From Microbacterium arborescens (GTDB lineage: Bacteria; Actinomycetota; Actinomycetes; Actinomycetales; Microbacteriaceae), in assembly GCF_030369635.1 (NCBI RefSeq), contig NZ_CP128474.1, forward strand, positions 744,001 to 808,000: 64,000 nucleotides of DNA, written 5' to 3'. Made by a program: the position numbers and the translations under genes. Shown here in pieces: positions 23,839-31,738 of the stretch (position 1 is the stretch's first letter; each line of letters begins with the position of its first letter). The notes beneath the pieces were generated by a model. It was not told the origin of the DNA. It saw only the letters and a list, made by a program, of their open reading frames with translations, and ran no database searches.

Positions 23839-24987
23839 ATGCGGATCCTCCACACCTCCGACTGGCATATCGGGCGGACCTTCCACGGTCATTCGACGCT
23901 CGACGCGCTGCGGGGCGTGCTCGAGAGGCTCACCGAGCAGGTCCGCGAACACGAGGTCGACGTCGTCGTGGTCGCAGGCGACGTGTTCGACTCAGCCGCG
24001 CCGGCGGCCGGTTGCTACGCCCTTCTCTCCGACACGCTGCGGGGTATCGCCGACGCCGGAGCGCGCGTCATCGTCACCAGCGGCAACCATGATTCGGCCG
24101 CCCGCCTCGGCTTCCAGGCGGGGCTGCTGCGCGAGGGCATCCACGTTCTGACCGACCCGGCCGCGGTGGGCACGCCCATCACCGTCGAGGATGCCGACGG
24201 GCCCGTGCACTTCTACGGCATCCCGTATCTCGAACCGGCCCTTCTTCGCCACCTCTGGCCCGAAGCCCGTTCGCAGGCGGCCGTCATCGACCGCGCGATG
24301 GGGCTCGTGCGCGACGATCTCGCGGCACGCGGCGGTCGCTCGGTCGCGATCGCCCACTGCTTCGCCGCGGGGGTCGAGCCGACACCGCATCTCGAACGCG
24401 ACATCCAGCAGGGCGGGCTCGACGTGGTGCCGCTCGCCACGTTCGCCGGAGTCGACTACATGGCTCTGGGCCACATCCACGGCCGCCAGCAGCTCGCCCC
24501 CGCCGTGCGGTACGCCGGCGCGCCGCTGCACTACAGCTTCGGCGAGGGAGACAAGCCCCGCGGCTCGTGGCTGGTCGAGCTCGACGCCGACGGCTTCGTC
24601 GACGCCCGTTGGCTCGAGCTGCCGATCCCGCGCCCCGTCGTCACCTTGCGCGGGCCGCTCGCCGAGGTGCTCGCCGATCCTGCGCACGAACGGTATGCCG
24701 ATGCGTGGATCTGCGTCGAGTACACCGACACCCTGCCCGAGCGTGATCCCATGCGCCGCCTGCAGGAGCGGTTCCCGTTCTGCGCGAAGGTCGTGCACGC
24801 GCCCGCCGACATCGCGCCTCGCGATGCGCGCACCTACGTCGACCGCGTGCGCGCCGCGCGCAGCGATGCCGAGCTCGTCGAGGCGTTCCTCGTGCACGTG
24901 CGTGAGGGTGTCGGCGCCGACGAGCGTGAGCGCGAGCTGCTCGCCGATGTCCTCGACGAGCGGGTCCGCGTCGAGGCGATGGCGTGA
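23839..24987 (+). CDS. sbcD: Exonuclease SbcD (Mre11-type nuclease subunit)
   Basis: The 382-residue protein has the calcineurin-like phosphoesterase motifs of Mre11/SbcD in order: HTSDWHIGR (5-13), VVAGDVFDSA, TSGNHDSAARLG, IAHCFAAG and LGHIHGRQ. With SbcC it forms a complex that opens and trims DNA hairpins and protein-blocked ends. An in-frame upstream ATG near 23809 is rejected because TACCCT (23826-23831) sits 7 bases before ATG 23839. Its stop overlaps the sbcC start by four bases. Confidence 0.93.
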   Translation: MRILHTSDWHIGRTFHGHSTLDALRGVLERLTEQVREHEVDVVVVAGDVFDSAAPAAGCYALLSDTLRGIADAGARVIVTSGNHDSAARLGFQAGLLREGIHVLTDPAAVGTPITVEDADGPVHFYGIPYLEPALLRHLWPEARSQAAVIDRAMGLVRDDLAARGGRSVAIAHCFAAGVEPTPHLERDIQQGGLDVVPLATFAGVDYMALGHIHGRQQLAPAVRYAGAPLHYSFGEGDKPRGSWLVELDADGFVDARWLELPIPRPVVTLRGPLAEVLADPAHERYADAWICVEYTDTLPERDPMRRLQERFPFCAKVVHAPADIAPRDARTYVDRVRAARSDAELVEAFLVHVREGVGADERERELLADVLDERVRVEAMA

Positions 24988-27900
24988 AGCTCCATCGCCT
25001 CGAGCTGACCGGATTCGGCCCGTTCCGCGAGAAGCAGACCGTCGACTTCGACGCCTTCGACCGCGACGGCGTGTTCCTCATCTCGGGGCGGACCGGTGCG
25101 GGCAAGTCGAGCATCCTCGACGGCGTGAGCTTCGCGCTCTACGGATCCGTGCCTCGCTACGAAAACGGCGAGCGGCGCCTTCGCAGTGACCACAGCTTCT
25201 TGGGCGACCCGACGGAGGTACGTCTGGAGTTCACCGTCGGCGGGGAGCGCTGGCGTGTGACGCGGGCGCCGGAGTACGAGCGTCCCGCGAAGCGGGGTGA
25301 CAAGCTCACCACCGAGGTCGCCCGCGCCGAGCTCGAGCAGCGCGTGGACGGCGAGTGGATCGGACGGGCTGCGAAGCCGCGTGAGGTCGCCCTCCTGCTC
25401 GACGAGGTGCTCGGGCTGAATGCCCAGCAGTTCCAGCAGGTCATCCTGCTGGCGCAGAACAAGTTCTCGCGGTTCCTCCTGGCACGCAACGACGAACGCC
25501 AGCAGCTGCTGCGCACCCTGTTCGGGACGAAGCGGTTCGAGCAGTACAAGGACGATCTCGAGAACCGCCGCCGCGCCGCGCAGCGCGAGCTCGACGCCGC
25601 CGGTGACCAGGTGCGCACGCTGCTCGATCTCGCCGAGGCGGCGATGGCGCGGCAGGCCGCCTCGGACGCCGACGAGAGCCCGACCGACGAGACGGTGCCG
25701 GCGTCACCCGACCTCGCCGCTCGACGAGATCTCATCGAGCGTGCCCGCCGTCGCGCCGACTATCGCGTGGAGCAGGCCGAAGAGCTCCGCCAGCAAGCGG
25801 AGTCGCGCCACGCTCACCTCTCCGCGACGCACGCCGAACTCGTCGAGCAGGTGCGAGTGCTCGACGAGCTCGCCGCGGCGCGTCGACGTCTGGCCGACCT
25901 CGACGCGATCGCCGACGAGGTCGCCACGATCGAACGCAGAGTCGAGCGTGCGCGCGCGGCTGAGGCGCTGCGTGCGACGCTCGAGCAGGCAGACCGGTCC
26001 GAGGAGGCGGCGGGGGAGGCCCGCGCCGCGGCCGACCGGGCTGCCGAGCGCTGGACCGAGGCGGGCGGCAACGCCGATGACGACGTCGCCGCGGTCGTCG
26101 AGACGCTCACGGGAGACATCGCGCGGTGGACCGATGCGCTCGCACGTGAGCACGAGCTGACGGCCGCCGTCGACGCGCGAGACGCGACCATCGCCGAGAT
26201 CGCACTGCTGGAGGAGCAAGCGGGTCTTCTCGATGAGCAGCATGCGCTTCTGCCGGCAGAGCGCGAACGGCTCACGACCGACCTCGCGGCGGCGACCCTC
26301 GAGGCTGCGCGAAGCGACGAGGTGCGCGTCCGCGTCGCCGATCTCGCGGCGCAGGTCGAGGCCGCCGGCGAAGCCGACCGCCTGGCTGCCGAGCTCGGCG
26401 CCGCCGAGGAGGCCTACCTGCACGCGAGCGGCGCGGCGGAGGCTGCCGCTGCCGCGGTCACCGAGCTGCTGCGCCGACGGGTGGCCGACCGTGCGGGCGA
26501 CCTCGCCGCCGAGCTCTCCGACGGGTCGGCCTGCCCGGTCTGCGGATCGCTCGAGCACCCGCATCCCGCCCCCCGGGTCGCCGACGGAGTCACCGACGAC
26601 GACCTGGCGGCCGCCGAGGCGGAGCGGGATGCCGCTGCGGCCGAGGCGCGCGAGACAGGGGAGAACACCGCCCGCCTGCGCGCTGAGCACGCCGCGGCGG
26701 CGGCGCGCGCCGGTGGACGTGGCGGCGACGAGCTCGCGACCTCGCTCGCCGGTGCCCGAGAGGAGCTGGCTGGAGCCGAGCTGGCCGCTGAGCGGGTCGC
26801 CTCGCTCGTCGAACAGCGTGACGTGCTCGACCGCCTCGATGCCGAGGCGACAGAAGAACGATCCCGCCTCACCGCCGCCCTGGCCGACGCGCGCGAGCGC
26901 CTCGCCGTGGCGGGAACGACCCTGACGCGCCTCGAGACCGAGGTCGCCGATGCTCGCGGTGCGTTCGCGACGGTCGCGGAGCGCATCGCGTCGACGGTCG
27001 AACGCCGCGATCTCGCCCGTGCCGTCCTCGAGAGCCGCACCGCGCTCGCCCACGGCGAAGCGACGGCGGCGGACGCGGCACGCGACCGAGCGAGGCGCAT
27101 CGAGGCATCGATCTTCGCCGACGTCGACGACGTCCGCGAGGCGCTGCTTCCCGAATCCGAGCGCACCGCCATCACCCGGCGCGTCGCCGAGCACGCCGCG
27201 GATGTCGCGGCCACCCGCGCGCGTCTGCTCGAGCTCGAGCTCACCGCCGCGGGACTCCCCGACGAGCGGCCGGACCTCGACGCGTCCGCGCAGGCGGTCG
27301 CCGCCGGGGATCTCGCGCGCAGCGCCGCGATCGCCGCGCATCGCGACGCCGTCAACGCCGCCGAGAGGATGCGCGAGCTCCTCGTGCGCATCGATGACGC
27401 GTTCGTCGCCGTCGCCGGTCTCGCCGAGCGGACGGCGGCCGTGACCCGCCTGGCCGACACGGTCGCGGGCCGCGCGCCGAACACCCGGAAGATGGATCTC
27501 GAGACGTTCGTGCTCGCGGCAGAGCTCGAAGAGATCGTCGCGGCAGCCAACCTGCGCCTGCGCGACATGTCGTCGGGGCGGTACACCCTCCATCACAGTG
27601 ACGCGCTCCAGGCGCGCGGCGCGGCTTCGGGCCTCGGGCTCGAGGTTCTCGACGCGCATACGGGGCGCCTCAGATCGCCGCAGTCGTTGTCGGGAGGCGA
27701 GACCTTCCTCGCCTCTCTCGCCCTCGCGCTCGGCCTCGCCGAGGTCGTGACCGGGCGCGCCGGGGGCATCCGTCTCGACACGCTGTTCGTCGACGAGGGC
27801 TTCGGGTCACTCGACCCCGAAACCCTCGAGCTCGCGATGCGCACCCTCGACGAGTTGCGCGCGGGCGGACGCACCGTCGGCGTCATCAGCCATGTCGAAG

Positions 27901-27995
27901 GCATGAAAGAGCAGCTCGCCGCGCAGATCGTCGTCGAGTCCACTCGTGAGGGGCCGAGCGTCATCCGGCAGGAGGCGCTCAGCGAGCGCGACTAG
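24984..27995 (+). CDS. sbcC: Exonuclease SbcC (Rad50-type ATPase subunit)
   Basis: The 1003-residue SMC-like protein has Walker A GRTGAGKSSIL near residue 35, long Ala/Glu/Arg-rich coiled coils on each side of a zinc hook CPVC (Cys517, Cys520), then signature LSGGETFLASLALALG and Walker B LFVDEGFGSLD near the end. This is the full Rad50/SbcC order. It powers SbcD nuclease in double-strand-break repair and hairpin removal. GTG 24984 overlaps the sbcD stop. Its TAG stop (27993-27995) is also the first half of the next gene's -10 hexamer. Confidence 0.93.
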   Translation: MKLHRLELTGFGPFREKQTVDFDAFDRDGVFLISGRTGAGKSSILDGVSFALYGSVPRYENGERRLRSDHSFLGDPTEVRLEFTVGGERWRVTRAPEYERPAKRGDKLTTEVARAELEQRVDGEWIGRAAKPREVALLLDEVLGLNAQQFQQVILLAQNKFSRFLLARNDERQQLLRTLFGTKRFEQYKDDLENRRRAAQRELDAAGDQVRTLLDLAEAAMARQAASDADESPTDETVPASPDLAARRDLIERARRRADYRVEQAEELRQQAESRHAHLSATHAELVEQVRVLDELAAARRRLADLDAIADEVATIERRVERARAAEALRATLEQADRSEEAAGEARAAADRAAERWTEAGGNADDDVAAVVETLTGDIARWTDALAREHELTAAVDARDATIAEIALLEEQAGLLDEQHALLPAERERLTTDLAAATLEAARSDEVRVRVADLAAQVEAAGEADRLAAELGAAEEAYLHASGAAEAAAAAVTELLRRRVADRAGDLAAELSDGSACPVCGSLEHPHPAPRVADGVTDDDLAAAEAERDAAAAEARETGENTARLRAEHAAAAARAGGRGGDELATSLAGAREELAGAELAAERVASLVEQRDVLDRLDAEATEERSRLTAALADARERLAVAGTTLTRLETEVADARGAFATVAERIASTVERRDLARAVLESRTALAHGEATAADAARDRARRIEASIFADVDDVREALLPESERTAITRRVAEHAADVAATRARLLELELTAAGLPDERPDLDASAQAVAAGDLARSAAIAAHRDAVNAAERMRELLVRIDDAFVAVAGLAERTAAVTRLADTVAGRAPNTRKMDLETFVLAAELEEIVAAANLRLRDMSSGRYTLHHSDALQARGAASGLGLEVLDAHTGRLRSPQSLSGGETFLASLALALGLAEVVTGRAGGIRLDTLFVDEGFGSLDPETLELAMRTLDELRAGGRTVGVISHVEGMKEQLAAQIVVESTREGPSVIRQEALSERD

Positions 27996-28004
27996 GCTGA
28001 GCGG

Positions 28005-28187
28005 GTGAGGACTTTCTGGACCGTCGTCGGAGTGATCGCCGCGATCTTCGTCGCGTGGGTGATCGTCGACGTCGTGCTGCGCCTGGCCGTCTTCGCGGTC
28101 AAGCTCGGGCTCGTCGCTGTCGTCGCGCTCGTCGTCTTCCTGCTGCTGCGCCGGCTTTTCGCCCGCAGCGGCGATCAGACTCCGTAG
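28005..28187 (+). CDS. Small membrane protein (60 aa)
   Basis: The peptide is almost wholly hydrophobic, with two helices (VVGVIAAIFVAWVIVDVVL and LAVFAVKLGLVAVVALVVFLLL) and a short basic tail. GTG 28005 follows TAGGCT (27993-27998) by 6 bases, the leaderless promoter form, and this hexamer overlaps the sbcC stop. The 3' end overlaps the convergent nucleosidase gene by 13 bases. Function unknown. Confidence 0.6.
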   Translation: MRTFWTVVGVIAAIFVAWVIVDVVLRLAVFAVKLGLVAVVALVVFLLLRRLFARSGDQTP

Positions 28188-28735
28188 TCGGCGCGGATGC
28201 GTTCGTAGAGGGCCCGGCTGCACGCGGCTACGGCCTCGTCCCAACCGGTGGTCGCGCCGTCCTGGGCATCGTCCGACACCGCCTTGAGCACCCGGATGGG
28301 GATGTCGAAGCGCTGGGCGACCCAGATGTAGACGTAGGTCTCCATGTCGACCAGCTGGGCGCCGAGCGACTGGATGAGCGCGACCGCCTCGGCGTCGTCG
28401 ACGAAGACGTCTCCCGTCGCGATGCGCACGCCTTCGCCGCCCGCCTCGACGCGGTCGGGCATCGAGAGGTGACGGCCGCGTACCCCGGCCAGATCGAACA
28501 CATCGTGCTGGACGGCGTCGCCGACCTCGTAGATGCCCGGTCCGACCGCGCCCGCCACGGCTCCCGCGGTTCCCACGACGACGATCTCGTCGTACGCGGT
28601 GCGATCGAGCGCACGGGTGAGCTCATGCGCGGCGAGCAGTTTGCCCGGGCCGGTGAGCAGGATGTCGAACCCCGGAATGTCGGCGGGGAAGCCCACCAGC
28701 TCGTCGCGGTGCGCGACCACCAGAAGCCGCCGCAC
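28175..28735 (-). CDS. Nucleosidase, MTAN/purine phosphorylase superfamily
   Basis: The 186-residue protein has the PNP/UDP fold: strand LLVVAHRDELVGF at the start, LLTGPGKLLAAHELTRAL, VVGTAGAVAGAVGPGIYEVGD (phosphate/ribose region), and VDMETYVYIWVAQRF where the Met-Glu pair contacts the ribose. It is shorter than MTA/SAH nucleosidase (about 230). It probably cleaves a nucleoside such as 5-methylthioadenosine, but the base specificity is open. GTG 28735 lies two bases after the stop of a 43-codon membrane protein gene, so the two are co-transcribed. Confidence 0.75.
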   Translation of the reverse strand: MRRLLVVAHRDELVGFPADIPGFDILLTGPGKLLAAHELTRALDRTAYDEIVVVGTAGAVAGAVGPGIYEVGDAVQHDVFDLAGVRGRHLSMPDRVEAGGEGVRIATGDVFVDDAEAVALIQSLGAQLVDMETYVYIWVAQRFDIPIRVLKAVSDDAQDGATTGWDEAVAACSRALYERIRADYGV

Positions 28736-28737
28736 GC

Positions 28738-28869
28738 TCAGGCACCGCCTCGAGCGATGATGCCGAGGATGCCGGAGATCAGCAGGTAGGCACCGATGCC
28801 GCCCACCACCACCCAGATCGCGATGCGGGCGGAGGACGGCCGTTTGTCGTCGCCGTTGTCGAGGCTCAT
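28738..28869 (-). CDS. Single-helix membrane peptide (43 aa)
   Basis: An open frame from ATG 28869 to TGA 28738 encodes a charged N-terminus (SLDNGDDKRPSSAR), one membrane helix (IAIWVVVGGIGAYLLISGIL) and a short tail. TAGGCT (28876-28881, minus strand) lies 6 bases before the ATG. The stop is two bases from the start of the nucleosidase gene, so the peptide leads that operon. It is too short for most gene finders. Similar small one-helix proteins are common in actinobacteria, with no known function. Confidence 0.55.
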   Translation of the reverse strand: MSLDNGDDKRPSSARIAIWVVVGGIGAYLLISGILGIIARGGA

Positions 28870-29011
28870 CCCGCCAGCCTAGGCGAGGTCGCCTCAACGG
28901 GAGTCGCGGCGGTGCGGCACGGGGATTGACCCGGTGACGCACCCTGGTGCCGCCAGGGGCGATCGCTAGACTCGAGCTGAGGTCAGACCATCCACAGGCG
29001 GGAGCGACGGC

Positions 29012-29593
29012 ATGCAGACGGTACTTCTCGACACCCCCACGGGGATCACGGCCCGGCTCGGCTGGGACCCGGCGATCACGGTGCACCACCGTCGGCGGAT
29101 GATCGCGCGCGAACTCGTCGCGCAGGCCCTCGGCTGCGACGAGAAGGATGTCCGCATCGAGCGCGAGGCGCCGCGCGGCTTCGGCTACCACACGCGCCTC
29201 GTCGCCTCACGCGACGGCGTCGAGGTGCCGCTGGCGATCACGACGGCCAGCTATCGTGCGGCGACGGTCGTCGCGGTCAGCGACCCGGGGCTGCCGGTGG
29301 GCATCGACATCCGCGACGGACACCCGGAGCCCGCCGACCTCGCCCGCATGCGCAAGCATTCCCGGCTGTTCTCCGGGGCCGACACGCTCGACCTCGTCGA
29401 CCATTGGGTGCACGTTCAAGCGGTGCTCGAGGCAGACGGTCGCGGTGTGCGGGTGGCGCCGGAGCAGGTGCGGCTCGATCCGGGACGCCACCGCGGCTGG
29501 ATCCCCGACCGCAATATGAAGTACACCCTCGTCGACATCTCGCGCGACGGGTGGCTCATCACACTCGCCTACGGCACGCTGCCGACGGCCTGA
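29012..29593 (+). CDS. 4'-phosphopantetheinyl transferase-like protein, catalytically degenerate
   Basis: The 193-residue protein matches the second half of Sfp-type transferases in outline: an N-terminal basic helix (HHRRRMIARELVAQALG), a region for CoA contact, VGIDI (Asp99 in the metal-binding motif) and HWVHVQAVLEADGRG. In active enzymes the last motif is W-x-x-K-E-A; here Lys is Val135 and the metal ligand Glu is Gln136. It may therefore be inactive or use another chemistry. GGGAG precedes ATG 29012, and TAGACT at 28967-28972 suggests a short leader. The family call is from pattern only. Confidence 0.5.
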   Translation: MQTVLLDTPTGITARLGWDPAITVHHRRRMIARELVAQALGCDEKDVRIEREAPRGFGYHTRLVASRDGVEVPLAITTASYRAATVVAVSDPGLPVGIDIRDGHPEPADLARMRKHSRLFSGADTLDLVDHWVHVQAVLEADGRGVRVAPEQVRLDPGRHRGWIPDRNMKYTLVDISRDGWLITLAYGTLPTA

Positions 29594-29598
29594 GAGAG

Positions 29599-31668
29599 TC
29601 AGTCCACGAGATCGGGGAGCGCCCGGCGGAGCTCCGCGAGCCACGCTTCGGGATTGCCGTCCGACGGCGCGCGCCAATCGCCGCGCGGCGACAGTGAGCC
29701 GGCCGCGGCGACCTTGGGTCCGTTGGGGATCGCGCTGCGCTTGAACTGCGCGAAGCCGAAGAACCGCTTGATGAACACCTGCAGCCAGTGGGCGATCTCG
29801 GCCAGGTCGTACGCGTAGCGGCTGTCGCGGGGGAATCCCACCGGCCAGTCACCGGCGTCGGCATCCGACCAGGCGTGCTGAGCGAGGAAGGCGATCTTCG
29901 ACGGGCGGAAGCCGTAGCGCAGGACGTGGTGCAGCGCGAAGTCGTGCAGGGCGTAGGGGCCGATCGTCGACTCCGTGGACTGCGCCTTGCCGTCTTCGCC
30001 CGCGGGCACGAGCTCGGGGCTGATCTCGGTGTCGAGGACCGACTGCAGCACGGCGACCGCTTCATCGGTCAGATCGGTGCCCGTGCCCTCCCGGTGCGCG
30101 ATGACCCATCGGATGAGGTGCTGCATGAGCGTCTTGGGCACGCCGACGTTGACCGCGTAGTGGCTCATGTGGTCGCCGACGCCGTAGGTGGCCCAGCCGA
30201 GGGCGAGCTCCGAGAGATCGGAGGTGCCGATGACGATGCCGTTCAGACGGTTCGCGAGTCGGAACAGGAAGTCGGTCCGCACCCCGGCCTGGACGTTCTC
30301 GAAGGTGACGTCGTACACGGGCTCGCCGGAGGCATAGGGGTGCCCGATGCCGCGCAGGAGTTCGTTCGCGGCGGGGCGGATGTCGATGGTCTCGATCGTC
30401 GCGCCGATTGCTTCGGCGAGTGCCACGGCGTTCGACTTCGTGTGGTCGCTCGTGGCGAACCCGGGCATCGTGTACGCGAGGATGTCGCTGCGCGGGCGCC
30501 CCATACGGTCCATCGCGCGGGCGACGACGAGCAGTGCGTGGGTCGAGTCGAGCCCGCCCGACACCCCGATCACGGGACGAGGGCCGCCGATCGCCCGCAT
30601 CCGCTGCTCGAGGCCGGACACCTGGATGTTGAACGCCTCGTAACAGTCCTGGTCGAGGCGTGCCGGGTCATCCGGGACGAAGGGGAACCGATCGAGCGTG
30701 CGCCGCAGCCCGATGTCTTCGGTGGGCGGGTGCAGGAACGTCTCGACGGTGAGGAAGTCGGTCGAGGTCGTGCGGCGGTTGTCGTCGAAGGTTCCCTGCC
30801 GGTAACGGTCCTGACGCACGCGGTCGAGATCGACGTCGGCGATGCTGCGCCGCGCCCCGTCGGGAAAGCGCTCCGTCTCGGCGAGGAGCGAGCCGCCCTC
30901 GTAGATCATGGTCTGACCGTCCCAGGAGACGTCGTTGGTCGACTCGCCGAGACCTGCCGCCGCGTAGGCGTAGACGGCGAGGCACCGCAGCGACTGCGAC
31001 TGCACGAGCGTGCGGCGATCATCTGCTCGTCCGATCGTGATGGGCGAGCCCGACAGGTTCACGAGGACCGTGGCGCCTGCCAGCGCGGCGCGCGACGACG
31101 GCGGAACCGGCACCCACATGTCCTCGCACACCTCGGCGTGCAGCACGAGCCCGGGCACATCGCGGACGTCGAACAGCAGGTTCGTCCCGAACACGGTCTC
31201 GTGCGAGCCGATGCGGATGCCCTCGCCGTCCCACTCCTCGCCCGCCGCGTACCAGCGGCGCTCGTAGAACTCGCGGTAGGTGGGCAGGTGCGCCTTGGGG
31301 GCGACGCCGAGGATCTCGCCTCGGTGGATGACAACGGCGCAGTTGTACAGGCGGCTGCGGTGACGGAGGGGGGCTCCGATCACGAGCACCGGCATGAGAT
31401 CGACGGATGCGTCGACGATGCGCTCGATGGCCGCGTCGACGGCGTCCAGCACCGCGTCCTGCATCACGAGGTCGTCGATCGCGTAGCCGGTGATGCACAG
31501 CTCGGGGAACACTGCGACAGCGACGGCGTCGGCGTCGCAGGCGCGCGCCTCGGCGAGGACGGCCTCGGCGTTGGCCGCCGGGTCGGCGATGGCGACCGGG
31601 ATGGTGCAGGCGGCGACCCGCGCGAACCCGTGGGCGTACACGCTGGCGAAGGGGAGCGACTCGTTCAC
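29599..31668 (-). CDS. nadE: Glutamine-dependent NAD(+) synthetase
   Basis: The 689-residue protein fuses a nitrilase-type glutaminase domain with an NAD synthetase domain. The glutaminase triad is seen as Glu56 (FPEL), Lys125 (APKAHLP) and Cys181 (AEVCEDMW). The synthetase part has the PP-loop GVSGGLDSTHALLV, the YTMPGF segment and GTSDLSELALGW. It converts deamido-NAD to NAD with ATP, taking ammonia from glutamine. The GTG at 31668 gives the normal distance to Glu56; in-frame starts further upstream run into the divergent helicase gene. It ends 5 bases from the convergent transferase-like gene. Confidence 0.93.
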   Translation of the reverse strand: MNESLPFASVYAHGFARVAACTIPVAIADPAANAEAVLAEARACDADAVAVAVFPELCITGYAIDDLVMQDAVLDAVDAAIERIVDASVDLMPVLVIGAPLRHRSRLYNCAVVIHRGEILGVAPKAHLPTYREFYERRWYAAGEEWDGEGIRIGSHETVFGTNLLFDVRDVPGLVLHAEVCEDMWVPVPPSSRAALAGATVLVNLSGSPITIGRADDRRTLVQSQSLRCLAVYAYAAAGLGESTNDVSWDGQTMIYEGGSLLAETERFPDGARRSIADVDLDRVRQDRYRQGTFDDNRRTTSTDFLTVETFLHPPTEDIGLRRTLDRFPFVPDDPARLDQDCYEAFNIQVSGLEQRMRAIGGPRPVIGVSGGLDSTHALLVVARAMDRMGRPRSDILAYTMPGFATSDHTKSNAVALAEAIGATIETIDIRPAANELLRGIGHPYASGEPVYDVTFENVQAGVRTDFLFRLANRLNGIVIGTSDLSELALGWATYGVGDHMSHYAVNVGVPKTLMQHLIRWVIAHREGTGTDLTDEAVAVLQSVLDTEISPELVPAGEDGKAQSTESTIGPYALHDFALHHVLRYGFRPSKIAFLAQHAWSDADAGDWPVGFPRDSRYAYDLAEIAHWLQVFIKRFFGFAQFKRSAIPNGPKVAAAGSLSPRGDWRAPSDGNPEAWLAELRRALPDLVD

Positions 31669-31738
31669 CCTCCTCAGTCTGGCACCGGCGTCGGCGGTGT
31701 CGCACCCCGCGGTTAGGGTCATTGAACGGAAGGGGATC

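Noticed and set aside
22607-24151. A 514-codon frame bridging the DHA2 transporter and sbcD
   Set aside because: It is a shifted reading of two genes with intact motifs in another frame, and it is Arg-rich throughout.
28175-28735. Futalosine hydrolase (MqnB) role for the nucleosidase
   Set aside because: The window holds the classical menaquinone genes menA, B, C, D and E, so the futalosine route is unlikely to operate.
31490-31738. Upstream start for the nuclease-helicase
   Set aside because: It would run antisense through the glutaminase domain of nadE; ATG 31739 has a good ribosome site and precedes the conserved N-terminus with Cys23.
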